From the NCBI GenBank assembly GCA_018364155.1, contig JAGZMM010000003.1, forward strand, positions 62,001 through 126,000: DNA of 64,000 nucleotides, given 5' to 3'. Below the pieces are notes generated by a model that was not told where the DNA came from, ran no database searches, and saw nothing but the letters and a program-made list of their open reading frames with translations. Both the position numbers and the translations under genes were made by a program. Positions 17,631 through 26,990 of this stretch are shown one piece after another; positions within the stretch are counted from its first letter, which is position 1, and each line of letters starts with the position of its first letter. The stretch comes from Clostridiales bacterium (GTDB lineage Bacteria > Bacillota > Clostridia > Oscillospirales > Acutalibacteraceae).

Positions 17631-17843
17631 ATGATTCGTATCAAAATTGCCGAACTATTGGCGAAAAACAAAATGACTCAAAAGCAGCTTTCCGAATTGA
17701 CCAACATCCGAGTGGCTACAATTTCCAAGATGCGTTATGAGGAAAATAAACGCATAACTATCCAGCAGATTGATATTTTATGCAAAGTACTCCACTGTCA
17801 AGTCGGCGACATATTGGAGTATGTGGAAGAAGAGGAATCCTGA
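17631..17843 (+). CDS. Small XRE/Cro-type helix-turn-helix regulator
   Basis: 70-residue protein that is almost entirely one HTH domain: IRIKIAELLAKNKMTQKQLSELTNIRVATISKMR with recognition helix VATISKMR, then QIDILCKVLHCQVGDILEYVEEEE, the standard ending of YozG/Cro-like mini-regulators. Very strong RBS AAAGGAGGTGAAAATTC before ATG 17631. Monocistronic, bounded by terminators on both sides. Targets are unknown. Its composition is AT-rich like the two genes before it, pointing to the same acquired islet. Confidence 0.85.
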   Translation: MIRIKIAELLAKNKMTQKQLSELTNIRVATISKMRYEENKRITIQQIDILCKVLHCQVGDILEYVEEEES

Positions 17844-17861
17844 GCCAAAATTCTTTTTTGT

Positions 17862-17904
17862 AAAAACCGCTCTGTCCGGAATTCCTTCGGGCAGAGCGGT
17901 TTTT
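17862..17904. terminator. Terminator after the XRE regulator
   Basis: Stem AAAAACCGCTCTG with its complement CAGAGCGGTTTTT, extended by further pairs toward the loop. T-runs occur on both strands, so it can also end the convergent Rrf2 transcript. Confidence 0.88.
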
Positions 17905-17911
17905 CGCTATT

Positions 17912-18325
17912 CTATTGCTGATTTTTGCTATTTTTTATGTCATAAAAGGTAACCGATGCCAATTTATCCTGCACCATAGCAGAAATATCCCCAAACACCC
18001 CGCGGTAGGGACATTCCCCATCCGGCACCCGGCTGCACGGATACTCTTCATTCAGACACCGGCTGAACCGGTACGGACCTTCCACCGTTTCAATGACATC
18101 CTTGAGCGTAATTTCAGACGGTTCTTTCGCCAGCACATACCCGCCCTTGGCTCCTTTAAAGGACTGAACAATCCCGCTGGATACCAGCTTGCGCAAAATC
18201 TTCAGGGAAAACCGTAATGACACGCAGGCCGCGTCCGCGATTTTCTGTGCGTCCATGCGCTGGGAAGCGTCCACCAAGCAATTCACAATCCGAATTGCAT
18301 AGTCAGCCTCCAATGTAATATGCAT
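17912..18325 (-). CDS. Rrf2-family regulator with three conserved cysteines
   Basis: 137-residue Rrf2 winged-helix protein: HITLEADYAIRIV start, SLKILRKLVSSGIVQSFKGAKGGYVLAKEPSEITLKDVIETVEG typical wing and linker. Cys90, Cys97 and Cys105 match the three-Cys arrangement used to hold a [2Fe-2S] cluster in IscR/NsrR/RsrR-type members, so iron-sulfur or redox sensing is plausible. ATG 18325 follows GAGGTG by 7 bases. Its promoter (18370-18398) carries an inverted repeat over the -10, suggesting autoregulation. Lies after rpoD on the same strand without an obvious terminator between them. Confidence 0.88.
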   Translation of the reverse strand: MHITLEADYAIRIVNCLVDASQRMDAQKIADAACVSLRFSLKILRKLVSSGIVQSFKGAKGGYVLAKEPSEITLKDVIETVEGPYRFSRCLNEEYPCSRVPDGECPYRGVFGDISAMVQDKLASVTFYDIKNSKNQQ

Positions 18326-18361
18326 AACGCGGCACCTCACAGCAATCTATACTAAAATAAT

Positions 18362-18398
18362 ATACATTAAGTGTATCCGATTTTTCTATTGCTGTCAA
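18362..18398 (-). promoter_or_regulatory. Promoter and candidate operator of the Rrf2 gene
   Basis: Minus strand TTGACA (18398-18393), 17-base spacer, TACACT (18375-18370). The inverted repeat ATACA-N5-TGTAT (18362-18376) overlaps the -10, a classic position for autorepression. Confidence 0.7.
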
Positions 18399-18419
18399 GT
18401 GGAAATGAAAGCAAACCCC

Positions 18420-19508
18420 TTAATCCAAAAAATCCTTGAGCTTTTTGCTGCGGCTGGGGTGGCGCAGCTTGCGCAGCGCTTTGGCCTCAATCTGGCGGAT
18501 GCGTTCACGGGTAACGTTAAATTCCTTGCCCACTTCTTCGAGCGTGCGCGACCGGCCGTCTTCCAGCCCGAAACGAAGGCGCAGCACCTTTTCCTCTCGA
18601 GTGGTCAAAGTTCCCAGCACGTCCGCCAGTTGCTCGCGCAGGAGGGTGTGTGACGCGGCCTCTGCCGGAGCGGGCGCGTCGTCGTCGGGGATAAAGTCGC
18701 CCAGGTGGCTGTCCTCCTCCTCGCCGATGGGCGTTTCCAGAGACACTGGCTCCTGGGCCACCCGCATAATCTCGCGGACTTTGGCCACCGGCATATCCAA
18801 CTCAAAGGCAATCTCGTCGGCAGTGGGCTCGTGGCCGTTTTTGTGCAAAAGCTGGCTGCTGACCTTTTTGACCTTGTTGATGGTTTCTACCATGTGCACC
18901 GGGATGCGGATGGTTCTGGCCTGGTCGGCGATGGCACGGGTGATGGCCTGGCGAATCCACCAGGTAGCATAGGTGGAAAATTTAAAGCCCTTGGTGTAGT
19001 CAAACTTTTCCACCGCCTTGATAAGGCCCAGATTTCCTTCCTGGATCAGGTCAAGAAACTGCATTCCTCTGCCCACATAGCGCTTGGCAATGCTGACCAC
19101 CAGCCGCAGGTTCGCTTCCGACAAGCGCTTGCGGGCGCTCACGTCACCCTGGGCGATACGTTTGGCAAGCTCCACCTCTTCCTCCGAAGTCAGAAGGGGG
19201 ACCCGGCCGATTTCCTTTAAATAAACCTTTACCGGGTCGTCGATGGCGATGCCTTCCGTGGAAAGAGCCTGTTCCAGGTCCTCCTGGGCGGGCTCAGGAT
19301 TGGTCAGATCCAGGTCCACCATAGCCGGGTCGTCCTCAATGACCTCGATGTTCTGGCTTTCGAACATCTCGTACATTTTTTCGAGCTGTTCGGTGTCGAA
19401 ATCCAGATCGTCGATCACATCCAGAATCTCCTGCATGGTGAGCTTACCCTTGCTTTTGCCCATCTCAATGAGTTCGCGAAACGCGGTCTTTTTATCTACG
19501 GCTCCCAT
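18420..19508 (-). CDS. rpoD: Primary sigma factor RpoD (SigA)
   Basis: 362-residue housekeeping sigma factor. Region 1.1-like N-terminus ([18 protein letters not shown]), region 1.2-2.4 ([64 protein letters not shown]), region 3 ([12 protein letters not shown]) and region 4 ([40 protein letters not shown]). It directs RNA polymerase to -35/-10 promoters such as those listed here. Starts 2 bases after the dnaG stop, as in the classical macromolecular-synthesis operon. The RBS GGGAG is rather far (about 11 bases) from ATG 19508. Confidence 0.97.
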   Translation of the reverse strand: MGAVDKKTAFRELIEMGKSKGKLTMQEILDVIDDLDFDTEQLEKMYEMFESQNIEVIEDDPAMVDLDLTNPEPAQEDLEQALSTEGIAIDDPVKVYLKEIGRVPLLTSEEEVELAKRIAQGDVSARKRLSEANLRLVVSIAKRYVGRGMQFLDLIQEGNLGLIKAVEKFDYTKGFKFSTYATWWIRQAITRAIADQARTIRIPVHMVETINKVKKVSSQLLHKNGHEPTADEIAFELDMPVAKVREIMRVAQEPVSLETPIGEEEDSHLGDFIPDDDAPAPAEAASHTLLREQLADVLGTLTTREEKVLRLRFGLEDGRSRTLEEVGKEFNVTRERIRQIEAKALRKLRHPSRSKKLKDFLD

Positions 19509-19510
19509 AA

Positions 19511-21313
19511 TTACGAAATACTCCCTTTCTTTTTTTGCTCCGAAAGTTTCGCGCCAAAGGCCGCGAACTCCTCTTTTGTCATGGACGCCACATCCTTTGC
19601 CCTAGCCTTTTCCCCTTCGATGAGAAGGGTCTCGATATCCTCGTTGAGCTCCTGAGCGGAATGAAGCGCTCCGGTACTTGGCAGCAGTGACTGGCGCCTG
19701 ACTGCCGCCGCTGTGACGGCGCTGATTTCCTCCGCCGTAAACTCGGCCCCCATGTCTGCCAATATTACCGACAAATCGGACATACCCCCGCGAATCCGCG
19801 CGGCCACCGCCTCGTATACCCGCCGGTGAAAGCTGGTCAAAAACCGGTCCGGCGTCAGCTTTTCCTGCACCCGCGGCAGAAAATCCGGGTTCGTCAGCAG
19901 CACGGCGATGATTCCTTCCTCCGCCTTGGCAGCCCTCGGGTATTTTGCCCGCTCGGGGTTTATCCGGTCGGCAAAGCCGGCGGCTTCCTTTTGAATCTCC
20001 CGAAACTGCGCCCGTGACTGGGCCGCGGCCTTCTTTCGGGAAAGCTGCTTCATTTGCTCCAAAATACTGTCCTTGGAGATGGACAGCTCGCTTGCCAATT
20101 TTCCTACATATAAATCCCGCTCGATGACGTCGTGCAAATCCAAGAGCACCCGCACCGCGCGTTTTGCATATTCGTATTTGCCCTCCGGGGAATCCAGATT
20201 GAGCCCTTCCTTGCACCCGGCCAGCCGGTATTCCATATCGTTACCCGACTGCTCAAGCAGCAGCGAAAACCGCTCCGGACCGAACCGGCGCAAAAACTCG
20301 TCCGGGTCCTTGCCCTGGGGCAGGGTGAGCATGCGTACCTTCAGCCCCGCCGAGCGCAAAATGTCAATGTCCCGGTTCGCCGCTTTGCGACCCGCTTCGT
20401 CCGCGTCTCCTGCTACAATAACCTCACCCGCATACCGCGCCATCAGCCTCGCCTGGTCGGGCGTCAGCGCGGTGCCCAAAGCGGCCACCGCATTGGAAAA
20501 TCCTGCCTGGTGCATGGCGATGACGTCCATATATCCTTCGGCTAAAATCAGTGTTCCACTGGTATCGTTCTTCGCTAAATTCATGGCGTACAGGTTGCGA
20601 GTCTTTTTATACACAAGAGTGTCGGCGGTGTTGAGGTATTTGGGCTTGCTGTCGTCCAGCACACGGCCGCCGAAGCCGATAACCCCGCCCCGCAGGTCGA
20701 TGATGGGGTAGATCACCCGGTTTCGAAACTTGTCGTAATACCCGCCCCGGCGCCCTGCAATTGCTACGTCAGCCAGCTGCAGCTCCTCCGGTCGAAAGCC
20801 CTTTCCCTTGAGATGCTTTAAAAGAGCGTCCCAGGAATCGGGCGCGTATCCTAGCCCAAACCGGCGGATGACGCCGTCGGTAAGCCCACGGCTGTGAAAA
20901 TACCGCAGTCCTGCTTGTCCGGCTGGAGAAACCAGCGTGGCGTAGAAAAAGCGGGCGGCCTCCCGGTTGATTTCCAGAATGCGCGCGCGCAGCTTCGCCT
21001 GGCCGTCATCCTGGTTTTCCTCTGGCATATGCATGCCCGCTCGGTCAGCCAAGAACCGGACGGCCTCCATATAGTCCAGATTCTCGATGCGGCGGATGAA
21101 GTTGACCACGTCTCCCGCTGCGCCGCAGCCGAAGCAGAAAAAAGAATTGGTCTCCGGGTAAAGGGTAAAGGAAGGGGTTTTCTCCCCATGGAAGGGGCAT
21201 AACCCCACCAGGTTGCGGCCTCTGCGCCGCAGATTCACGTAGCTGGAAACCACGCTTTCAATGTCGTTTCTTGCCTTGAGCTCGGTTAAGAAGCTCTCCG
21301 GCAGACGTGCCAT
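19511..21313 (-). CDS. dnaG: DNA primase
   Basis: 600-residue primase making RNA primers at the replication fork. N-terminal CHC2-type zinc domain ([11 protein letters not shown]...[11 protein letters not shown]), RNA polymerase/Toprim core with [29 protein letters not shown] and the acidic DADEAGRKA motif, and a C-terminal helicase-binding region. ATG 21313 is chosen with GGAGG 8 bases before it; the GTG at 21322 overlaps the RBS. Located between dgt upstream and rpoD downstream, the usual clostridial arrangement. Confidence 0.97.
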   Translation of the reverse strand: MARLPESFLTELKARNDIESVVSSYVNLRRRGRNLVGLCPFHGEKTPSFTLYPETNSFFCFGCGAAGDVVNFIRRIENLDYMEAVRFLADRAGMHMPEENQDDGQAKLRARILEINREAARFFYATLVSPAGQAGLRYFHSRGLTDGVIRRFGLGYAPDSWDALLKHLKGKGFRPEELQLADVAIAGRRGGYYDKFRNRVIYPIIDLRGGVIGFGGRVLDDSKPKYLNTADTLVYKKTRNLYAMNLAKNDTSGTLILAEGYMDVIAMHQAGFSNAVAALGTALTPDQARLMARYAGEVIVAGDADEAGRKAANRDIDILRSAGLKVRMLTLPQGKDPDEFLRRFGPERFSLLLEQSGNDMEYRLAGCKEGLNLDSPEGKYEYAKRAVRVLLDLHDVIERDLYVGKLASELSISKDSILEQMKQLSRKKAAAQSRAQFREIQKEAAGFADRINPERAKYPRAAKAEEGIIAVLLTNPDFLPRVQEKLTPDRFLTSFHRRVYEAVAARIRGGMSDLSVILADMGAEFTAEEISAVTAAAVRRQSLLPSTGALHSAQELNEDIETLLIEGEKARAKDVASMTKEEFAAFGAKLSEQKKKGSIS

Positions 21314-21376
21314 AAGCCGCACCTCCTTATTTCATCATACCATCGTTTTATTTTTCCAGAATGGTCCAAAACTATA

Positions 21377-22375
21377 CTAACCGCCCCAACCCTTGGGCAC
21401 AAAAAGCCGCTGGAAGGTTTCGATGGCATAATAGTCGGACATACCGGCAATGTAATCGAGGGTAGCACGGTCCTTCCCCTCGGTTTCGCAGATGGCGGCG
21501 AACTCGCCGGGCAGCTTTTGGGGCCGGCCGGTAAAGTACTCGTACAGGCGCTTGATCAAATCCTCCGCCTTGCCTTCCTCCGCCTTGGCCCTGGAATTGA
21601 AATACACCCGGTCGTACATAAAGGTATGAAGCTTTGAAAAAGCGTCGGCCACCTGGGGCTGCATCTGCAAAACGCCCCCGGTGCTGTGCTCCACCACCGA
21701 CTGGATCAGCGTCCCGATGCGCGCCGAATGCCGCCCGCCCAAAACTGCGCGCACTTTTTGTGGAATATCCTCCTCGGTGAGCACGCCGCCGCGGATGGCG
21801 TCGTCGATGTCATGGTTGATGTAGGCAATCCGGTCGGCAAGGCGGACAATCCGGCCTTCCATGGTAGCGGCCTCTTGCCCACAGGTATGGCAGAGAATGC
21901 CGTCTCGCACCTCCCAGGTCAGGTTAAGCCCTTCCCCTTCCTTTTCCAGCCGTTCCACCACCCGCACCGACTGCTCATAGTGGCGAAACCCCAAAGGGCT
22001 TACCTCGTTGAGCGCCCGTTCTCCCGCATGGCCAAAGGGAGTATGTCCCAAATCATGGCCCAGGGAAATGGCTTCCGTCAAGTCCTCGTTGAGCTGCAAG
22101 GCCCTGGCGATGGTCCGGGCAATCTGAGCCACCTCCAGGGTGTGGGTCAGCCGGGTACGGTAATGGTCCCCTTCCGGGGCAAGGAACACCTGAGTCTTGT
22201 GCTTGAGCCGCCGGAAGGACTTGCAGTGCAAAATCCGGTCCCGGTCCCGTTGATAGGGCGTGCGCAGGGGGCATTCCTCTTCCGGACGCTCCCGCCCCTT
22301 CGTCTGCTGTGACCGGGCCGCAAACGGGCTTAAATGCTCTTGTTCAAGCGCCTGGGTAACTTCTCTGGGCGTCAT
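21377..22375 (-). CDS. dgt: Deoxyguanosinetriphosphate triphosphohydrolase-like protein
   Basis: 332-residue HD-domain enzyme that hydrolyses dGTP (or other dNTPs) to the nucleoside and triphosphate. HD ligands: KHKTQVFLAPEGDHYRTRLTHTLEVAQIARTIA (His), SLGHDLGHTPFGHAGE (His-Asp), and a downstream DRIAYINHDIDDA (Asp). ATG 22375 is chosen because GGAGGGAG lies just upstream; an extension to 22468 has no RBS. The stop is 63 bases before dnaG, so co-transcription with dnaG-rpoD is likely. Controls dNTP pools during replication. Confidence 0.92.
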   Translation of the reverse strand: MTPREVTQALEQEHLSPFAARSQQTKGRERPEEECPLRTPYQRDRDRILHCKSFRRLKHKTQVFLAPEGDHYRTRLTHTLEVAQIARTIARALQLNEDLTEAISLGHDLGHTPFGHAGERALNEVSPLGFRHYEQSVRVVERLEKEGEGLNLTWEVRDGILCHTCGQEAATMEGRIVRLADRIAYINHDIDDAIRGGVLTEEDIPQKVRAVLGGRHSARIGTLIQSVVEHSTGGVLQMQPQVADAFSKLHTFMYDRVYFNSRAKAEEGKAEDLIKRLYEYFTGRPQKLPGEFAAICETEGKDRATLDYIAGMSDYYAIETFQRLFVPKGWGG

Positions 22376-22558
22376 GGCGCTCCCTCCTTCCAAACCGGCA
22401 CATTCCGTATACCTTATATATACGACAAAAAAGTCATTTTCCCTGCTTTTCTTTTTCAAAAGAAGCAAAAGAACGTTACTTTTGGCGTTTTGATAAGAAA
22501 AGAGAAGTTCGGATGGAGGATTCTGTTCTTTTTTACTTAGGCTAAGGCTCGCATTCTT

Positions 22559-23197
22559 TTATTCCCCTTCCCCGCTGGGGTCAGGCAGGTAGCATTCCCC
22601 TGTAAAAAGCGGGGCCACGCTGCCACAGGTGACGTCCGCCAACTGCTTCTCCAAAGCCGGCGCCGCTTCCTTGGGCAACGAAAAGGAAAGGACCACCACC
22701 ATGCCGAACTGGGCGTCCTCCACCCGGCCTCCCAGCTGGGGGATCAGGGACGCCACCCGGCCATACTGGTTGTAGTCGCAGGTAATGGTGCCGGTGACGC
22801 ACAGGCGCATCACTTGGATTCCCGCCGCCATGATTCCCAGCTTTGCCGCGTGGGAATAGGCCCGTACCAAGCCGCCCGCGCCCAAAAGCACCCCGCCGAA
22901 ATACCGGGTGACCACCACCGCCAAATCGGTCAGGTTCTCCTTTTGCAGCACGTCAAGTACCGGCACACCTGCGGTTCCCTGAGGTTCCCCGTCGTCCGAA
23001 TACCGCCTTAATTGCCCCTCGCGCAAAATGTAGGCGTAGACGTTGTGGGTGGCGTCCCAGTATTTCGCGCGCATTTCGTCGATGAAAGCCACCGCCTCCT
23101 CGGCGGTGGTTACTGGGCGGGCCGTACCGATAAACCGGGAACGGCGTTCCACGAATTCATCCTGCGCCCTTTCCTTTAGGGTTCGGTAACCGTCCAT
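22559..23197 (-). CDS. YigZ/IMPACT-family protein
   Basis: 212-residue protein with the UPF0029/IMPACT N-terminal domain: DEFVERRSRFIGTARPV, then KYWDATHNVYAYIL, RYSDDGEPQGTAGVPVLDVL and VVVTRYFGGVLLGAGGLVRAYS, all family signatures, plus a smaller C-terminal ferredoxin-like domain. Eukaryotic IMPACT regulates Gcn2; the bacterial role is unclear though ribosome- or stress-linked functions have been suggested. ATG 23197 follows AAAGGAGGGG. Lies between L31 and dgt, transcribed in the same direction. Confidence 0.9.
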   Translation of the reverse strand: MDGYRTLKERAQDEFVERRSRFIGTARPVTTAEEAVAFIDEMRAKYWDATHNVYAYILREGQLRRYSDDGEPQGTAGVPVLDVLQKENLTDLAVVVTRYFGGVLLGAGGLVRAYSHAAKLGIMAAGIQVMRLCVTGTITCDYNQYGRVASLIPQLGGRVEDAQFGMVVVLSFSLPKEAAPALEKQLADVTCGSVAPLFTGECYLPDPSGEGE

Positions 23198-23237
23198 TTT
23201 GTGCCCCTCCTTTTGTGCGCATATGGGCAAAAGTATA

Positions 23238-23260
23238 GGCGGCGCAATTGCTACGCCGCC
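23238..23260 (-). terminator. Possible weak terminator after rpmE
   Basis: GGCGGCG and CGCCGCC arms around a 9-base AT-rich loop between rpmE and yigZ. There is no clean T-run, so readthrough is likely. Confidence 0.4.
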
Positions 23261-23284
23261 TTGCTTTCCTATGAAACCAGACTC

Positions 23285-23491
23285 TTACTGGCCCGCCTTG
23301 CCGAAACGCTTCTTAAAGCGATCCACGCGTCCGCCGGTGTCCACCAGCTTCTGCTTGCCCGTGAAGAAAGGATGGCATTTTGAGCAAATATCAACGCGGA
23401 TATCCTTACGGGTAGAACGGGTCACGAACTCCTCGCCGCAAGCGCAGCGGATGGTCGTTTCTTCGTACTTGGGATGGATGTTCTCTTTCAC
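23285..23491 (-). CDS. rpmE: 50S ribosomal protein L31
   Basis: 68-residue type A L31, starting [11 protein letters not shown] and ending [22 protein letters not shown]. It bridges the two ribosomal subunits. Cysteines in CACG and CSKC give the zinc-binding (C+) form, so a zinc-independent paralogue may exist elsewhere. The RBS region GAGGTGAAGAGAAGTG precedes ATG 23491, and a near-consensus promoter (23533-23561) precedes that. Confidence 0.95.
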   Translation of the reverse strand: MKENIHPKYEETTIRCACGEEFVTRSTRKDIRVDICSKCHPFFTGKQKLVDTGGRVDRFKKRFGKAGQ

Positions 23492-23532
23492 TTCTCTTCA
23501 CCTCTTTCACGAGCGATATCATTAGTGAATCG

Positions 23533-23561
23533 ATTTTACCATACATTTTACGGAATTACAA
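23533..23561 (-). promoter_or_regulatory. Promoter of rpmE
   Basis: Minus strand TTGTAA (23561-23556), 17-base spacer ending ATGG, then TAAAAT (23538-23533), giving an extended -10 TGGTAAAAT. Confidence 0.75.
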
Positions 23562-23643
23562 GGGCTTTTTTTGAATTAATTTTTCCGTCTTCCTGTCTTT
23601 TTGGTATCTTTTCATGAATTTTTAATGCTTTTCTTTCGGTTGT

Positions 23644-23658
23644 GTGCTATAATAGCAC
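23644..23658 (+). promoter_or_regulatory. secA promoter -10 embedded in a palindrome
   Basis: TATAAT at 23648-23653 with upstream TG (23644-23645) forms an extended -10. The perfect inverted repeat GTGCTAT-A-ATAGCAC (23644-23658) covers it. No clear -35. The transcript would have a leader of about 135 bases with complementary segments CGGCAC and GTGCCG. Confidence 0.55.
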
Positions 23659-23794
23659 GAGTGTCCTATTCTTTTAAAGAGGACTTTACTTTTGTTACCG
23701 TTGCCGGCGGCACATGTAAAGCAGGTCCCGGATCCATTCGGGAGAGTGAAACGTTGCATGGGGTTTTGTGCCGGACGGTGAAATGGAGGCCAAC

Positions 23795-26524
23795 ATGAAT
23801 TTACTCAAATCCCTTTTCGGGTCGTACAGCAAGCGGGAGCTCAAGCGCATCGACCCCATTGTCAAGCAGGTTTTAGCCTTGGAGGACAAGTATAAGGCCA
23901 TGAGCGAAGAAGAGCTCAAGGCGGTAACGCCTGCTTTAAAGGCGCGTCTTGCGGCGGGTGAAACCACCGACGACATCCTGCCCGATGCCTTTGCTGCCTG
24001 CCGGGAAGCGTCCGACCGAGTGCTGGGCATGCGCCACTTCGAAGTGCAGATCATCGGCGGCATCATCCTGCACCAGGGCCGCATTGCGGAAATGAAAACC
24101 GGTGAAGGCAAGACGCTGGTGGCCACTCTGCCCGCCTACTTAAACGGCCTGACCGGCAAGGGTGTGCATATCGTCACAGTCAACGAATACTTGGCCCGCC
24201 GCGACTCCGAATGGATGGGCAAGCTCTACCGGTATATGGGCCTGACGGTAGGCCTCATCCGCCACGACCAGGATAACAACGAACGCCGGGAAGCCTACGG
24301 GGCGGACATTACCTACGGCACCAACAACGAGCTGGGCTTCGATTACCTGCGCGACAATATGGTCATCTATAAGCAAAATAAGGTGCAGCAGCGCGGGCAT
24401 CATTTCGCCATCGTCGATGAGGTGGACTCCATCTTAATCGACGAAGCGCGTACTCCGCTGATTATCTCCGGCCAGGGGGACAAGTCCACCGACCTGTACA
24501 CCAAGGCCGATAAGTTTGCCAAAACCCTGACTATGTATAAGGTCAAGGAGCTCAACGACAAGGAAAGCCAGGACGACATCGAAGGCGACTACGTGGTGGA
24601 TGAAAAAGCCAAGACCGCCACCCTCACTCCTGAAGGCGTGGCCAAGGCAGAGCGGTATTTCGGCGTGGAAAACCTGATGGACGCGGACAATATGACCTTG
24701 TTGCACCACATCAACCAAGCCATCCGTGCCAACGGCATCATGAAGCTGGACGTGGATTACGTAGTTAAGGACGGCGAGGTCATCATTGTCGACGAGTTTA
24801 CCGGCCGTCTCATGTTCGGCCGGCGGTACAACGAAGGCCTGCACCAGGCCATTGAAGCCAAAGAAGGGGTGAAAGTGGAGCGGGAGTCCAAGACGCTGGC
24901 CACCATCACCTTCCAGAACTACTTCCGTATGTACGACAAGCTCTCCGGTATGACCGGTACCGCCATGACCGAAGAAACCGAATTCCAGGAGATTTATAAG
25001 CTCGACGTGGTGGAAATCCCCACCAATCGGCCGGTGATCCGTATCGACGATCCCGATTCCGTCTATAAGACGGAGAAGGCCAAGTTTAACGCCGTCATTG
25101 AGCAGATCATCCAGTGCCACGAAAAAGGCCAGCCGGTGCTGGTGGGCACGGTGTCCATTGAGAAGTCGGAGCTTCTGTCCAACATGCTCAAGCGCCGGGG
25201 CATCCAGCATGAGGTGCTCAACGCCAAGTTCCACGAGAAGGAAGCGGAGATCGTTGCTCAGGCGGGTAAAAAAGGCGCGGTCACCATCGCCACCAACATG
25301 GCCGGCCGCGGAACCGACATTATGCTGGGCGGTAACCCCGAATATCTGGCAAAACACGAAATGCGCCGCATGGAGTTCCCCGAGGAGATGATTTCCGAAG
25401 CCACCGGCTTTGGAGACACCGACGACGAAGAGCTTCTCCATGCTCGCAAAACCTACCAGGAACTAGAAAAGAAATTCAAGGCGCAAATCAAGCCTGAGGC
25501 GGAGGAAGTCCGCGAGGCGGGAGGCCTGTTCATCATCGGTACCGAGCGTCACGAATCCCGCCGGATTGACAACCAGCTGCGCGGCCGTTCCGGCCGTCAG
25601 GGAGATCCCGGTGAAACCCGGTTCTACCTCTCTATGGAAGACGACCTGATGCGCTTGTTTGCCGGCGACCGGATCTATAACATCATGGATAGCCTGGGAA
25701 TCGATGAAAATACCCCCATTGAGCACAGCATGCTTACCAACACCATCGAAAACGCCCAAAAGAAGCTGGAAAGCCGCAACTTCGCCATCCGTAAAAATGT
25801 GCTGCAGTACGACGACGTGATGAACCGTCAGCGCGAAATTATTTACAGCCAGCGCGACAAGGTGTTAAACGGCGAAGACATGAAGGACTACATCCAGAAG
25901 ATGCTCGAAGAGACCATCGAGGCGAACGTCAAGTCCTACATTACCGGAGAAGACAAGGATTCTTGGAACTTCGAGGGCCTGCGCGATCACTACATGGGCT
26001 GGCTGACCACACCGGACGACTTTCGGTATGATCGGGTGGAGCTGGAGAACACCGAGGTTGATTACATCATCAAGATGCTTACCGAACGAGCCAAGGAGCT
26101 CTACCAAAAGCGGGAAGAAGAGTTCGGCAGCAACCTGATGCGGGAAATCGAACGGGTCATGCTTCTGCGGATGGTGGACACCAAGTGGATGGACCACATC
26201 GACGCCATGGAAGAGCTCAAGAAGGGCATTGCGCTGCGCGCCTATGCCCAGAAGGATCCGGTGGTGGAATACCGCCTTGAGGGCTTCGACATGTTCGACG
26301 AGATGATCGCTTCCATCCAGGAGGATACGGTCCGGCTGTGCCTGACTATCCAAATCCGCAAGGAGGAGGAGCCCAAGCGTGAGCAGGTGGCAAAGCCCAT
26401 TGAGCCCGCGTCGGATAAAACCGATTCCACCTCCCGCACCGTTAAGAAAAAGCCCGGCCGCAATGATCCGTGCCCCTGCGGCAGCGGGAAGAAGTACAAG
26501 AAGTGCTGCGGCAAGGATGCGTAA
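23795..26524 (+). CDS. secA: Preprotein translocase ATPase SecA
   Basis: 909-residue motor driving protein export through SecYEG. Present: MKTGEGKTL (Walker A), [20 protein letters not shown] (Walker B/DEAD), preprotein cross-linking domain, [30 protein letters not shown] and [11 protein letters not shown] helicase-type motifs, and a C-terminal SEC-C zinc motif ([15 protein letters not shown]) that binds SecB-like partners, ribosomes or phospholipid. ATG 23795 is chosen since GGAGG is 5 bases before it. Followed by a strong terminator (26546-26577). Confidence 0.98.
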   Translation: MNLLKSLFGSYSKRELKRIDPIVKQVLALEDKYKAMSEEELKAVTPALKARLAAGETTDDILPDAFAACREASDRVLGMRHFEVQIIGGIILHQGRIAEMKTGEGKTLVATLPAYLNGLTGKGVHIVTVNEYLARRDSEWMGKLYRYMGLTVGLIRHDQDNNERREAYGADITYGTNNELGFDYLRDNMVIYKQNKVQQRGHHFAIVDEVDSILIDEARTPLIISGQGDKSTDLYTKADKFAKTLTMYKVKELNDKESQDDIEGDYVVDEKAKTATLTPEGVAKAERYFGVENLMDADNMTLLHHINQAIRANGIMKLDVDYVVKDGEVIIVDEFTGRLMFGRRYNEGLHQAIEAKEGVKVERESKTLATITFQNYFRMYDKLSGMTGTAMTEETEFQEIYKLDVVEIPTNRPVIRIDDPDSVYKTEKAKFNAVIEQIIQCHEKGQPVLVGTVSIEKSELLSNMLKRRGIQHEVLNAKFHEKEAEIVAQAGKKGAVTIATNMAGRGTDIMLGGNPEYLAKHEMRRMEFPEEMISEATGFGDTDDEELLHARKTYQELEKKFKAQIKPEAEEVREAGGLFIIGTERHESRRIDNQLRGRSGRQGDPGETRFYLSMEDDLMRLFAGDRIYNIMDSLGIDENTPIEHSMLTNTIENAQKKLESRNFAIRKNVLQYDDVMNRQREIIYSQRDKVLNGEDMKDYIQKMLEETIEANVKSYITGEDKDSWNFEGLRDHYMGWLTTPDDFRYDRVELENTEVDYIIKMLTERAKELYQKREEEFGSNLMREIERVMLLRMVDTKWMDHIDAMEELKKGIALRAYAQKDPVVEYRLEGFDMFDEMIASIQEDTVRLCLTIQIRKEEEPKREQVAKPIEPASDKTDSTSRTVKKKPGRNDPCPCGSGKKYKKCCGKDA

Positions 26525-26545
26525 TTTTGCCATTGTCTGAAAGGA

Positions 26546-26582
26546 TACGCCTGCCGGCTTTTAAGCCGGCAGGCGTATTTTC
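26546..26582 (+). terminator. Terminator of secA
   Basis: 14-bp stem TACGCCTGCCGGCT and its complement around a four-base loop, then TTTT. Confidence 0.88.
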
Positions 26583-26737
26583 CGTTAAAAGGGGAACGCT
26601 AAAGGCAAATCCCACCTTTTGTCTTAGGTATCCGGCTCCAAAAAAGCCGATTGCGGCACTTTCCAGGCGATTTACATCCATTTTCGGCGATTGCCCCGCG
26701 CTGTGTTCTTATTTTGCGCTTTTTGTTTTGTTTTCGC

Positions 26738-26765
26738 TTGCAATCGGCACTTATTGTGTTATAAT
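26738..26765 (+). promoter_or_regulatory. Promoter of corA
   Basis: TTGCAA (26738-26743), 16-base spacer, TATAAT (26760-26765), about 225 bases before the corA start. Confidence 0.7.
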
Positions 26766-26771
26766 AATAGC

Positions 26772-26990
26772 GGTTGTGTGCGTTTGGAGCCGAGCAGAAC
26801 AACAGACGTAGCGCGACCGATTTGTTGTGTTCTCATCCGGAACAAATTTCCGGATGCAATTGGATTGAAAAAGGAGGTGGGTGTGGTGAGTCCCGACCCT
26901 GGTAGTCACCGATGTGAGAGAACCCATTTTATAACCGGGGCACGCCGCATCCCGTCTGTTTTGGCGCGCCCTTAAAGGGGGAACTGCGCT
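26772..26990 (+). promoter_or_regulatory. Long structured 5' leader of corA
   Basis: About 220 untranslated bases with several complementary pairs: AGAAC-AACA (26796-26804) with TGTT..GTTCT (26823-26833); a perfect 8-bp hairpin CATCCGGA/TCCGGATG (26834-26856); GGTGA (26885-26889) with TCACC (26906-26910); and a GC-rich hairpin at 26938-26971 just before the RBS AAAGGGGGAA. It does not show the M-box core as I know it. A metal-responsive regulatory RNA is possible; the class is unrecognised. Confidence 0.5.

Noticed and set aside
26880..26990. M-box (Mg2+) riboswitch before corA
   Set aside because: The leader is structured, but I could not find the conserved M-box core sequence. I list it as an unassigned structured leader only.
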